From Diphasiastrum complanatum (taxonomy: Eukaryota > Streptophyta > Lycopodiopsida > Lycopodiales > Lycopodiaceae), in contig CM055100.1 in NCBI GenBank assembly GCA_029204225.1, forward strand, positions 10,986,269 through 11,050,268: a stretch of DNA of 64,000 nt, read 5' to 3'. Shown one piece after another: positions 1 through 11,110 of this stretch. Both the position numbers and the translations under genes were made by a program. How positions within the stretch are numbered: the first letter of the stretch is position 1; each line of letters opens with the position of its first letter. Below the pieces are notes generated by a model. The model did not search any database and had not been told where the DNA came from. It worked only from the letters and a program-made list of their open reading frames with translations.

Positions 1-58
1 CATGGTAAAGACATAATGGCTCATCTTCTCGTCAAGACGAGCCATCGGCCTTACCATG
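1..58. repeat. Imperfect hairpin (nested inverted repeat)
   Basis: Bases 1-8 (CATGGTAA) are the reverse complement of 51-58. Inside, ATGGCTC (16-22) pairs with GAGCCAT (39-45) and CTT (25-27) with AAG (34-36), so the whole 58 bp can fold as one interrupted stem with a small loop. It may be the end of a miniature inverted-repeat element cut by the window edge, or chance; nothing else identifies it. Confidence 0.5.
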
Positions 59-1196
59 GGATTCAAGGATAGTCCTTGTTTAGCAGCTTGAGATCCACGT
101 GCTCACACTAGTGTTTTCTTGTTTTAGCTGAACATTTCATTTTTATTGTGTCATTCTGTAACTTATTTTTGTTGATTGCCATTTTTCTCTTATCCAGTGT
201 TTGAAATAATAAATCCAATTTGGAATCATAAACATATCATGGATTTTCAAAAACACAATCATTTGTAGTTTAACTTCAAATTTAGTTGAAACAACGGATT
301 ACCCTGATTGCAATCTCATAAGTGCTCCAACCATACTAGATGGTTTCTTGAATCACTGTAATGAGCTTAATTTATGTGCAATCTATGACTCCAAGGTTTA
401 GAATCCTCTAAATATTCTATTAGACATGAAATTTACTAACAGAAAAAAAGTTATCAACATTTTGGAAGTCAGCTTCCTACAAAAAATTTATGAAATTGGA
501 TTTGGAGGAAAATGCTGATTCTACTCTCATACTATGCTGAATTTCTCTGAATAACTGCTCCCTTCTTCATCCTTCATCATGTTATTCTATCCCTCTCTGT
601 TTGTAGCTTGTTACTCCCCCTCATTCAAAGCTAATGATGAGCTCACTCTCATGGATGGAATCTTGAAAAGCATAAGCTTGAGGGATGGAGTCTCGACTAT
701 ATGTAGTCCTCAGGGATGGAATCATTGACAAACTCTTAAAATTTATATCCATAGCTTTTTTCAGATTTTTATGACACACATTACGATAATGCTTGTTTGT
801 CTGATGCAAGTTACATCTAGCCAATACAAGACCAATTCATGAACTAATAACACATTTAGCACTGAAATTTCTAGATGGGGTGGAATGAGGCTCATGGGAT
901 TAATCGACACCAAGAATTTACAAAAAGTTCTTAGTTTTTCAGTTATGAGGTAAATATTTGGTTAATTAATGTAGATTGGTTTATCTGCCAATTTGTTGGC
1001 ACACTATCCGTATAGCAGAAAATGTACTTTATGCAGGAATTAAACTCGCAAGACTTTTGAGTTGGAGGACTTTGACCATTGGAGGGAAAATTAAAGGTGT
1101 CCCAAACATTTGTTCTGACTTGCAAGCGTAGTTTTTTATTTATTTAACTTGACGAAAGTTGTCAAGCTTCAAAATTGATATAGCTTTCAATCTTGG
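59..1196. other. Unassigned AT-rich sequence, probably intron or 5' flank of the SNAP-like gene
   Basis: No exon, LTR end or transposon motif could be recognised. It lies just upstream of SNAP exons that begin in mid-protein, so it is likely to be intronic if the upstream exons lie beyond the window. Short reading frames here have no recognisable content. Confidence 0.4.
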
Positions 1197-1440
1197 TAAA
1201 CAATTCAATGTTAGCATGGCACCAAGCTCATCTAGTCGAAATTAGTCTACCTTTCAATTTGAGTAACCATTTTTTATGCCAGCATGGCAGCAAGCTCATC
1301 TAGTAAAGATTAATCTACCATTTGAGCGAACCATTCAATGTCAGCATAGCACCAAGCTCATCTATTTCAACATTGACTACTTCTTTTATTGGAGTAAACA
1401 GTTCAACGTTAGCATATTACTAAGCTCATCTACTAAATCA
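1197..1440. repeat. Degenerate minisatellite, four units of about 64-67 bp
   Basis: Four copies can be lined up by a shared core: an AACxxTTCAATGT-like start, then AGCATGGCACCAAGCTCATCT, then a short A/T tail with a GTCTACC-like end. Units start near 1199, 1265, 1329 and 1396. Copies differ by many substitutions and small indels, so the array is old. It sits directly upstream of the first visible SNAP exon. Confidence 0.75.
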
Positions 1441-1591
1441 TATCAACACTAAGGTTGCCATAATCTCTGAGATCCTTTTGTACTCCATTGTAGAGAGTTC
1501 ACTAGATCTTTGTTGTTTTGGTCAATTTTTATCAAGTTGTTTGCTGCACCCAAAACATCTTCTAAATACTGATATACCTCTGCTTGACCAG

Positions 1592-2597
1592 GGTGAAAAG
1601 CTTCTCGGTAGTCTTGGAGGGTTATTCTCTAAGAAGTGGAGACCAAAGTCAAACCGTGCTATTGCAGGACCAGTGACTGGTGGAGGTAGTGAAAACTTGA
1701 ATGATATTGGCGTTGTCCTAAATTAAAAATCTGCTATGATCATTTTGGAGACATTAGGACGCTTTGCGTTCTTATTTGCTTTGATTTTTCTCTATGTAGG
1801 TGTGAGTGACAACGCTCCCTGTTGAATTGGAATTGCAGATAAATTTCCCTAAACCATTTTTCCTTCTCAATGCAGGGAAGGCTTTCAAAAGTAAAGCTTA
1901 TGCTCTAGAGCAGCGAGCCGCTTTGGGTCTAAAGCACACCAACTCCAAAAGTCGGAACCATACTTCCGTTGGCGATGAGCTGCCCCTACAATCACGCCTT
2001 CAGGTATGGTTTGTTTCGAATAGTATATTGGATGTTTTGAAGTTGGAGTTGAATACTTGTCAGTGTGGTTTTTGTAACGAGTTTCACTGTACAAAATAAC
2101 AGGTTGAAATAGCAAAGCAGGATGATGCTCTTTCAGACCTCAGCAATCTGGTGGTCCAGCTGAAAGAAATGTCCTTAGACATAGGGCGCGAGATTGAAAG
2201 GTGAGATGTTGTTTCTTGAGTGACTCAGACTTGATTTGCATACTGACAAAATTAGTCAATGGGAGGACTAGTTTGAATTATGCAAGTTGTGCCAGTAATT
2301 TCTTCGATACGTAGCTAAAAGTCTTTCCTATTTTGCTTGAATGGGAAGGCCCGGTTTGATTGCTTGCCAGCAGAACTTTGGTCCTCGGAAGGCTTGACTT
2401 GTTTAGCTTTAAGTTATGCAATTTTTTTGGTTTTATACCAAAGGCATTGATCGCACAATGAACCATAATTGGCTGCGTTATGCTGCTTGTGATTCAGGCA
2501 AGGCGAAGGTATTGATAATCTCCATGATGATGTTGAAGAGCTCAATTTCAGATTAAAGGGAGCAAATGAACGTGGTCGTAAGCTTCTATACAGCTAG
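1592..2597 (+). CDS. SNAP25-like t-SNARE (SNAP33 family), 3' exons only
   Basis: Four exons, 1592-1685, 1876-2003, 2103-2200 and 2498-2597, join to 139 codons plus TAG stop. All introns have GT...AG ends and phases match at each join (phase 1, 0, 2). The first exon gives GEKLLGSLGGLFSKKWRPK, the linker motif typical of plant SNAP33 proteins. The last two exons give the Qc-SNARE helix (KQDDALSDLSNL, then DNLHDDVEELNFRLKGANERG) and end at KLLYS. Such proteins carry both Qb and Qc SNARE helices and pair with syntaxin and VAMP at the plasma membrane or cell plate. The Qb half (roughly the first 150 residues) is not found from 1 to 1591, so its exons lie further upstream or are lost. The acceptor at 1590-1591 is my best choice for the first visible exon; an earlier one cannot be excluded. 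No in-frame stop interrupts the exons. Confidence 0.88.
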
Positions 2598-3195
2598 GCA
2601 CACAATATGTCGAGTGTGATCATCAATTTATTCTGTACAGATATGCAAAGATTTCGATCATCATGATGTAATTATTTAATTGATAACAAAAATTAAAAAG
2701 ATGTGCTGGATATCGCTGATGGTTTTGTTGATGCCTAACAGTAGTAGGTTCCGCTTATCATTCACTTGACAGTTTATGGCTCTTGAAATAAATATATCTA
2801 CTGTCAACAGTTTGCAATCCTGTTGTCTACCTTGAGGATTTACAAGTCTTCTTATTCTTGTGTGAATAGATGCCATCATGGCAAGCCAAACTGGTTCAGG
2901 GTGAGAAAACCAATTTTATAGTATATGCATGGTTATTGTTGGCTGCCCATGTTACGATATCTAGCTTCTGTGACTAAATTTGCAGACCATCTTGTCTCCA
3001 TGTCTTTGTTCAATGGGCAAAATCGCCAAAAGTAGACCTCCTGAATAATCACAGTTAAGTTGGGTGATTATTTAGATGTAACAGCCCAGAAAATTGTGCA
3101 GCTTGGCTTTGCTAGACTGCATTTATACAGCAAAAGGTATATAATGAGGTTCATCAATCTACATCTCTCAGGAGCTGAGTTCCATTAATAAATGA

Positions 3196-3199
<4 letters not shown>
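2598..3199. other. 3' flank of the SNAP-like gene, unassigned
   Basis: Follows the TAG stop. It would contain the 3' UTR, but I see no clear polyadenylation signal that I could place with confidence, and no repeat or gene. Confidence 0.35.

Positions 3200-3239
<40 letters not shown>
3200..3239. repeat. (CT)n microsatellite, 40 bp
   Basis: Uninterrupted TC/CT dinucleotide run. A shorter AG run follows at about 3350-3361. Confidence 0.97.
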
Positions 3240-3242
<3 letters not shown>

Positions 3243-3744
3243 GTGTAGCAAGCGCAAGTTTGTTGAATATATATCACTGTAAAGAAGTCGTTACTTCAAG
3301 ATCTATTGAAGCCTCAATTACACCAGATTTGTGTCAGCTAATCCGATAAGAGAGAGAGAGATGGTTGCACCATTGTTGGCCTCCGTTATCAACCTCGTTC
3401 TGAAGACCCTAAATGGTGGGTACACTATTTTTCAATAACCGGCTTTGATGTAGAAGTGGCATGTATGCTCTTTTGTAGGAACCGGCCATGAGAACCATCG
3501 GGCCCCTTTGAGCCTTGGATTGAGGTTGAGACCGGACCATCATTTGGAAGGGGTTATAACCTGAATATCAATTCACCCTACTAAAAAATTAGATTGTAGC
3601 TTGTAACTTGTGTTTTTTTACGTGGCTTCCATGTCTTTTTTGATAAATAATGTGAGGGAATTTTAACATAGTATGCAACGATAATTTTCGAAATGAACTT
3701 TTAATAATTTTTATAAAAATAGTATATATATTGAGAACTTGATA

Positions 3745-3920
3745 TAGGACCCGGCGGTTCTTGATAGAGTAATAACCGACAGATTGAGAACCACCAAGAT
3801 TTATCTTATAAGATATTATTAAGAACCGCTAGGTGTAAATATTTTAAATGTAATCCAATACCTTGAACTGGCAGTTCTTGGTTTCAGGAAAAAAAAAGGT
3901 AATACCTTGGACCGGCGGGT
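3745..3920. repeat. Cluster of ACCGGCGGTTCTT-like motifs, possible DNA-transposon subterminal region
   Basis: Related motifs occur at 3747-3765 (GACCCGGCGGTTCTTGAT), 3821-3834 (reverse orientation, AAGAACCGCTAGG), 3861-3880 (TTGAACTGGCAGTTCTTGG) and 3904-3919 (TTGGACCGGCGGG), with weaker matches near 3437 and 3479. Short GC-rich motifs repeated in both orientations near an end are usual for CACTA-type elements, but I see neither terminal CACTA sequence nor transposase. The surrounding 3240-5235 holds no gene that I can support. Confidence 0.3.
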
Positions 3921-4550
3921 ATCATAAATATGTGAAAACTGCCCAACAACAATGGTTTGCACATAGGTGTAAAATATCTATATACATGGCACCACTCTAT
4001 TGGGGGTTGCTAAAAATGGTAATCCCTTTGTAGCTACAGACAATGAAAGTCGCTCAAACACTTCTTTATGCATACATCCACACTATTTTTGGGAGTTACG
4101 CATACATAAGTTATACTCCATTCTATGTGTGATGAAGTTTAGGTCTATTAGCCAGGACTCGAGTATTACATGCTAGTTAACTTTTGGCACCATCCAAGTG
4201 TTAACATAGATTTATCAAGATGGGTGAAGGCAACAATCCTACTAGCTCCAAGATCAACCTTCTCTAGAATAAGGGGAGATGGTGGGGCTATGGCTAGATT
4301 GCACTAGCAGAATACGTTATAAAGAACTTGTTAAAGCCAGTTAAAAAAAATTGTTCTAAGTATCACATCCATGCAAAATCGTTATAGAAAACAAATGTCA
4401 ACTTAACGTTTGGCCTCCTACAATGATGTCGATACAATCAACATTATGTTCATTTGCAAGCCCTACACAAATGAGCAATTCTACAAGAGTTTCCTACATC
4501 CAATTATCAAGGAACCATAATTATCAACTATCAAGTCGTACAAGATCAAC

Positions 4551-4626
4551 TATCTCATTTATAGTCTTTAATATTTACTCAAAGTTGTACTTAATAATTG
4601 ATGTATCTCATTTATAGTCTTTAATA
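4551..4626. repeat. Exact 23-bp direct repeat, 53 bp apart
   Basis: The 23 bases at 4551-4573 (TATCTCATTTATAGTCTTT plus AATA) recur exactly at 4604-4626. This could be a tandem duplication of about 53 bp or a replication-slip product. Confidence 0.7.
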
Positions 4627-5235
4627 ATTGATGGACCTGCACTCCTATTATTTCAAATGATTGCAAGTTATTTACTTGTAGGGAGTGTGCTCGAAATAGA
4701 CCCATTTGGCCAAATGACATAAATGGACTTGTTGTAATTCACATAGTAATTTTGTTGAAGATCACTACTGCAAACGACTTGGATTTAAACATAACATGAC
4801 AAAAATGCATAAAATAAGTAAGAAACCGCATAATATGAATTCTAAAATGAAGTTTCATGGAAAAGAAAGTTGTATGATAAGTCTGAAGACTGATGAATTA
4901 TAATGTGAAAATTTTGTCGAGAGTTGTGCATTTACCAAGAACATCACTTGTGATGCATAATAAAGCTAGAACAAAAATGTCAACGGAGTGAAGTGGGAGG
5001 TATAAGAAATAGACACCAATTGAGGCATACAACATATAGGTGTCATACAAAGTTATCGGTAAAAAAAAGTTATCAATAAATCCCTTAACGTAGAGTGTTG
5101 CAATTATAGAGTTGAATGCAATCCAATATATCACGTACATAGATCCCTCAATGTAGCATGGTGCAATAAGAGATTTGAAAGGCAATCCTAAATATCTTCT
5201 ACCACAAAAGAATTGTTTGCAATGTTGTGTGGAAC

Positions 5236-5640
5236 TGTAGCGCAGGCATCCCAAAGGGAGCCGGGAACCACGACTTAGCTTCCCGGCTTTCAACTCTTGC
5301 CGACCAAACCCACTTGAGATACAAGCAGCCAATTCGACAACAACGATCAGACTTAGCCAACTTGAAGTTTGGAAAACCAACATTGAGATCCAACCTGGCA
5401 CCATGCCAGATTGGGGGTCCGATGTGGGTGACTTCCCTCCAAGCTGGAAGCCAACCTGGCACCACGCCAGACTGGATAGCCATAAACAAGTAATTTCCAC
5501 CCAAGCAAGCCATCCAACTCAGCCGACAAGTTAGAGCCCATTCCCCAAGAGCTTAACCCATTCACGTTCATGCAAGGAACACTCAGAACCACAAGCCGCG
5601 ACATATATGAAGACAAGAAACGTCAAATGGAAAACCTCTA
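5236..5640 (-). repeat. Gamma LTR fragment (gypsy type), minus orientation
   Basis: The reverse complement of this stretch matches the plus-strand sequence at about 9526-10027, including the blocks CTTGTGGTTCTGAGTGTTCC, GGATGGCTTGCTTGGGTGG, CAAGTTGGCTAAGTCTGATC and a terminal CTGCGCTACA. In the plus copy a primer-binding site follows directly, which identifies the end as an LTR 3' end. Here no primer site remains on the left. Several open frames on both strands in this stretch are not genes. Confidence 0.7.
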
Positions 5641-6076
5641 CTGACACAAGTGCTTTCAAAAGTCAGTAATGAGCAAAGGATTTTGATCCATCATCCACTT
5701 CCATATATCCACCTTCACCACTTCCGAGATTACAACACCCCCTATCACACCCACTCCATCTTCATCTCACTGTCGTTCGGTAACCCCTTGTGTGGCATTC
5801 ACGTCATGTCTAAAATATACTAAGCTCGTGTACATCATCCACTGAATCATTTGCGTGAGCACTTGAAAATACAACTCATCAAAGAGCCAACTCCCATATG
5901 GTCCACGTCAGCTCTTCTAGAGACGCTCATACTTCTTCAAAGCTTCATCTCCTACAAAATAGCACTTTACAAAACATCTACAAGTTGCACCGACTTTGAC
6001 TCCTCCAGCCCGTAAGGAGCGGGGCCTTAACATTGCACTTGGAGTGGGACTGCCAAATTCTTAACGGAGGGGATAA
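5641..6076 (+). other. 3' internal remnant of a beta-LTR gypsy element, with polypurine tract
   Basis: No coding frame is preserved. It ends in a purine tract CGGAGGGGATAA at about 6065-6076 directly before the LTR start TGTAGG, the order expected for a polypurine tract and 3' LTR. Confidence 0.5.
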
Positions 6077-6762
6077 TGTAGGCTAATATTCCAAGGAATA
6101 TTCTAGCCATCTTGCGGAACAACTTAAAAAATACAAGCAGGATAGAATTTAAATGCAGAACTTGCCTATCAAGTTTAGGATCTTACTTTATCCATAATGG
6201 CTCAGTTCTAAGTTTAAATTGTCATGGGCACTACACATAGATATGTATTTTCAAGTTATGTAAAGTTTAGTCACAAAGGCCTATTGAGGGTTTGTCCCAT
6301 GGCCCTAATGTGATTCAAAGTTAAGTTAGTCCCAAAGTCTCTTTTTGTAAGTGACCACCACTCCAAGTATATATAGGAGTGGAAGAGTCCATTTTCGACA
6401 AGAACCTCATTTGCAATACATGCCTATCTTTTCTCTCTGAGTGCTCCCTTGTGTAGTTTCATGTATTGTGTTACTTCAAATTGTATTGTACATTATTTAT
6501 CTGGCAATAGGTTAAGTTAATCTAGGCCCTCCATTCTCTAGTAGGGTAAGACTGAGAGGAGGAGATTTAGATTAGGGTTTCATCCTTTAGGTTAAGCCGT
6601 CATTTGTTAGTTGCTAAGGAGAGAAAAGAGAGAAGAGTCGATCTTACCTGATACTCACCCTATGCTCATAGTGCTCTTCCCATCCTCTTGCTGGAGCCAT
6701 AGCGTAGACTAGTTGGGAGACCGCCAATGCTAGGTGGAGCCATGGATGCAAAATGCACAATG
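6077..6762 (+). repeat. Beta LTR, plus orientation (3' LTR)
   Basis: Starts TGTAGGCTAATATTCC after a polypurine tract and ends near GCACAATG. It carries a TATA-like TATATATAG at about 6368-6376, and the whole length matches the reverse complement of 15617-16316. After it there is no primer-binding site, in keeping with a 3' LTR whose own 5' part is missing. Confidence 0.85.
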
Positions 6763-6842
6763 GTGTGGGATCTCATTTTTTAGTATGTTCCCACAATTTT
6801 GAAAAAAATTTAGTCCACCAATTTGCGCTTGACACGGAGGTG

Positions 6843-7030
6843 GTGTACACACCATTGGCCAGTATGTGCACGACATCTGTCTTGCCACATCAGCATGTTT
6901 CAACACATGTTGCGCGACACATGTCTAAATTTTTTGTGAGCACACCACCGGCCAATATGTGCACGACATCTGTCTCGCCACATCAGCATGTTTCAACACA
7001 TGCTGCACGACACGTGTCTAAATTTTTTGT
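6843..7030. repeat. Two tandem copies of a 93-bp unit
   Basis: Copy 1 starts near 6843 and copy 2 near 6936; both contain TGTGCACGACATCTGTC, CCACATCAGCATGTTTCAAC and GTGTCTAAATTTTTTGT-like blocks with a few substitutions. An open frame runs through both, but its product is just the repeat translated twice. Confidence 0.85.
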
Positions 7031-7105
7031 CAGCCAACTGACACATGTCTGACGAAGGGTATGGCTCACATCTGGCCATGCATTGTCACGTTGGTCTTGG
7101 CCTCC

Positions 7106-7610
<505 letters not shown>

Positions 7611-7860
7611 TTTTCCTTGCAAAATTAGCTTTCCTATGATCTGCTATATGCTTCGATTCAACATGTTTGTGCAAGCATATGATTTTTGAAAATATTATAA
7701 GCCAATATGTTCAATATGTTTATGTTTGTGTATATGTGGGCATTTTGGTGTATTATGCTCTCTTTCCATTTTTATTTCTACTTTGAGATATTTACTACTA
7801 CTACATTTGCAACCCATAAGGTTGGGTTGTACATATTGATTCATCTTCTATTACTCCAGA

Positions 7861-7973
7861 TGGCATTCATGGTCAGTTTACATGGACAATTTTTTATCTC
7901 TTCACATTGGACATCCCTAGTGGTTTCTTCAATGTTTTTGTTATGGCATTCTGTAGCCATAACATTATATTCA
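7861..7973 (+). repeat. Diverged direct repeat, copy 1, with conserved small hairpin
   Basis: Matches 8790-8902 along its length (TGGCATTCATGGTCAGTTTA against TGGTATTCATAGTCAATTTA, then CACATTGGACATCCCTAGTGG). Both contain GTTATGGC...GCCATAA, an inverted repeat with a 7-8 base loop (here 7940-7963). The solo alpha LTR lies between the copies. The rest of 7611-8093 shows nothing else. Confidence 0.7.
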
Positions 7974-8093
7974 TACCAATGATAGCCATCTTCCACACAA
8001 CATTGCACACACTGCTTTTGTGGTACAAGATATTTAGGATTATATTATTAAACCATTCTACATCAAGAGATCTACCTACAACTTTGTATGACA

Positions 8094-8745
8094 TGTGAAG
8101 ATTTTATAAATCACTAAGATCCAAAAACATCTATTGATCTTTGGTATAAAAGACAACACAATTAGCACCATTGGCAATGTAAAATATCAATATCTACTTA
8201 ATGAAAGAGATGCAAACTCAATAATATATTGATCAAACATCAAACATATCATAAAATGAAATTGTTGTCCATACAAAAACAATAAGTTACTGTATTTCAC
8301 GTGTGTGAACCCAATGAACCATTAATCAAAGCATTCTTTACACAAGATTGTAAGAATCATCACTATAGTGCACCAATGGATAGATGACACTCATGTATAA
8401 GCATGAAATGAGATAGGGGAGACAAGATCATCCTCTTCCCACGTGTGTACATCTATTTATAACAGGTCCATGCCTCATTAATGAGCTTGGTTTCTCTTCA
8501 TAAAAACTTCTAGATCAAAAACCCTATTACCATATGAACTAGATTCAATGTATCTAACATTCAAATTTGAATGTGTCCAAACTCGACTTTATACTTTCTC
8601 TCACTTTTTAAAAGTGGTAATTTCAAATGTACTTAGGCTATAAATAACTTCATAAAGTATATCTCTAAGTATATGCATATTGGCCTAAATTGCCAGATAA
8701 TTAACATAGACCAAAATAGATCAAACTAGTTGACAATTTCTCACA
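8094..8745 (-). repeat. Solo alpha LTR (copia), minus orientation, TSD TGACA
   Basis: Read on the minus strand it starts TGTGAGAAATTG and ends TCTTCACA, and it is flanked by the exact 5-bp duplication TGACA (8089-8093 and 8746-8750). It aligns with the LTR at 35168-35783, which is followed by a tRNA-iMet primer site. No internal region is present, so it is a solo LTR left by recombination between two LTRs. Confidence 0.9.
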
Positions 8746-8789
8746 TGACACCTATAAGCTTTACTGAATTACCTTCCACCGGTTTCACA

Positions 8790-8902
8790 TGGTATTCATA
8801 GTCAATTTATATGGACAACTATGTATCTTTTCACATTGGACACCCCTAGTGGTTACTTCAGCATAATTGTTATGGCATTCTTAGCCATAATGATCTATTC
8901 AA
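8790..8902 (+). repeat. Diverged direct repeat, copy 2
   Basis: Second copy of the 7861-7973 repeat; the small hairpin GTTATGGC...GCCATAA is at 8869-8890. If the 657 bp added by the solo LTR and its duplication are removed, the two copies lie about 272 bp apart. Confidence 0.7.
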
Positions 8903-8989
8903 ATCATTAGAGGCCATGTTTCTATGGTAAATCTAGCTTTACAATGCAAGCTTTACTTCTGGCACCATTGGTGCCAGCATTGTCCCCGG

Positions 8990-9525
8990 TGCCAGCAGAG
9001 CCACTGCTTCTCCTGTCGCCACCTGAGTCGGCACCACTGTGACCAGGATCTAGCCGGCACCAAGTTCCTATGGCTGAAAAACTTTGATCAGTTCTAGCGA
9101 AGTCGGATCGATGTGCAATCACCTCACACTATCTAGGCATGATTAAAGGAAGTATGGGAATCAATAAATTATAGAGAGAGAAGCTGACTTTCTAGAGAGA
9201 GAAAACATGCTTTACTAGCTTGGGCAGAGCACTTGGTATGAGGGGAGGTGGCAAATCCCACCAGAACTATAGGGGAATGCGGGTTGTGACTCAGGGCGAG
9301 CTCCAACCAAGTCTCAACTTTCCTTGCTGGACTGTTGTCTTGGCACCTGCTTTGGCATGCCAGCACCCCGGAGACTAGGGTCAATCACACACTTGAAATG
9401 TAACCTTCTCATATTTATTAATAAAGTGGGATTTTCCTCAAACTAAGTTTGATTACCTTCTGGATTTCAGTAATCGGTAAAAGCACCAGTTGTAAAGCGG
9501 TATGTTGTCGGGACCATTCGGTCTA
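8990..9525 (+). repeat. Direct repeat of about 500 bp, copy 1
   Basis: Matches 10585-11110 in the same orientation: CACTGTGACCAG, GTTCTAGCGAAGTC, GGCATGATTAAAGGAAG, GGGAATGCGGGTTGTGACTC, CTCCAACCAAGTCTCAACTT, and CATATTTATTAATAAAGTG with an AATAAA signal. Two like-oriented copies around other sequence would suit LTRs of one old element, but I could not find matching primer and polypurine sites at their edges. Confidence 0.75.
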
Positions 9526-10027
9526 GGAACTGGTTGTCTTCATATCTATCGTGGCTTGTGGTCCTGAGTGTTCCTTGCATGAACATGAGTGGGTTTAGCT
9601 CTTGGAGAATGGGCTCTAACCTGTCGGGTAAGTTGGATGGCTTGCTTGGGTGGAAAGTTACCTGTTTATGGCTGTCCAGTCTGGCATGGTGCTAGGTTGG
9701 CTTCCAGCGCTCATGACACAGTCTGATGTAAGTATGATAGACGAGTTGCTTGAATGCATGTTACTCGTTTGTAATGAAGCTTCGAGTTAGTTAAGTTTGA
9801 TGTATGTCGGACGGCTTGCTTGGAGGGAAGTCACCCACATCGAGACCCCCGGTCTGGCATGGAGCCAGGTTGGATCTCAGTGTTGGTTTTCCGAACTTCA
9901 AGTTGGCTAAGTCTGATCGTTGTTGGCAAGCTGGTTGTTTGTATGTCAAGTGGGTTCGGTCGGCAAGAGTTGAAAGCCGGGAAGCTAAGTTGTAGTTCCC
10001 GGGTCCCTTTGGGATGCCTGCGCTACA
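9526..10027 (+). repeat. Gamma LTR fragment, plus orientation
   Basis: Inverted counterpart of 5236-5640. It ends CTGCGCTACA and is followed two bases later by a primer-binding site. An extra stretch near 9710-9800 (containing ATGCATGTTACTCG) is absent from the other copy. Confidence 0.7.
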
Positions 10028-10029
10028 TG

Positions 10030-10042
10030 TGGTATTAGAGCC
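10030..10042 (+). other. Primer-binding site, tRNA-iMet type
   Basis: TGGTATTAGAGCC differs by one base from the common plant LTR-element site TGGTATCAGAGCC complementary to initiator methionine tRNA, and lies just after an LTR-type CTACA end. Confidence 0.7.
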
Positions 10043-10132
10043 GACTGGCTGGTCAGCTATGCGGATCTCACGGAGGCCATTGTTTGGGGTTCATCAGGAC
10101 AACTGTTGTGCAATGTGCTGCCCATAGTGTGA

Positions 10133-10590
10133 GCATGGGTGCGCCCAAGGTCGGGGTGGTCAACAAAACGGGGGACTTGATGAGTCAAGGTGCTGCCCTT
10201 GAGGTGTAAGCACGGTCAGTTATCGCGATTCGAGCCTGACGCAGTTTGCACGTAGGACAGATGAGTCAAAGTGTTGCCTAGGTAGGTGAAAGCACGGTCT
10301 ATGCCTTGTGGGGTGCGGGGTGACATATTTAAAATAGTTGCCGATCGTTTAGCTATAAGGGAGATATGGTGGGGTGTTACTAAGACAATGTGCTGCTTAA
10401 TTGTGAAAGCACGGGTGCGTCCACGGTCGGGGTGGTCGACAGAACGAGGGACTTGATGAGTCAAGGTGCTGCCCTTGAGGTGTAAGCACGGTCAGTTTCC
10501 ATGGTTTAGGCCTGGCGCTATCTGCACGTAGGACAGATGAAGTAGGGTGCTGCCATTAGGCTGATGAAAGCATGGTCTGTGCCTTGTTCC
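10133..10590 (+). repeat. Tandem duplication, period about 276 bp
   Basis: GCATGGGTGCGCCCAAGG at 10133 recurs as GCACGGGTGCGTCCACGG at 10409, and the block GACTTGATGAGTCAAGGTGC plus CGTAGGACAGATGA recurs with the same spacing. The unit lies just after the gamma primer site, so it was probably part of that element's leader. Confidence 0.8.
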
Positions 10591-11110
10591 CGGTGCCACT
10601 CCCGACGCCACTGTGACCAGAATCCAGTCGGCGCCAAGTTCTTATGCCTAAAAAACTTTGATCGGTTCTAGCGAAGTCCAAAGAGCTCGGATCAATGTGA
10701 AATCACCTCACACGATCTAGGCATGATTAAAGGAAGCCTGGAGATCAATAAATTCTAGAGAGAGAAAATGTGCTTTACCAGCTTGGGTAGAGCACTTGGT
10801 ATGAGAGGAGGTGGCGAATCTCACCAGAACTATAGGGGAATGCGGGTTGTGACTCAGGGTGAGCTCCAACCAAGTCTCAACTTCCCTTGCTGGAATATGG
10901 TCCTAGCGCCCGCCTTGGCATGCCAGCGCTCCGAAGACTAGGGTCGGTCACACACTTGAAATGTAACCTTCTCATATTTATTAATAAAGTGAGATTTTTC
11001 TCAAACTGACTCTGATTACCTTCTAGGTTTCAATGTTTGGTAAAAGCGCCAGTTGTAAGGCCGCTTCAAATCTTTTTGATCTAGCACTTAGCCGAGGGTT
11101 GTATCCCGGG
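10585..11110 (+). repeat. Direct repeat of about 500 bp, copy 2
   Basis: Second copy of the 8990-9525 repeat, same orientation, with an AATAAA at about 10982 in the same place. Its right end (about 11110-11170) has a short internal repeat around GGGACCATTTGG and GAGACCATTCGG. Confidence 0.75.

Noticed and set aside
59-1591. Upstream SNAP exons (Qb helix)
   Set aside because: No frame with splice sites gives a Qb SNARE-like helix in this interval.
4898-5616. Frames of 87-200 codons on the minus strand and 88 on the plus strand
   Set aside because: They overlap the gamma LTR fragment in several frames at once, and none has a recognisable domain.
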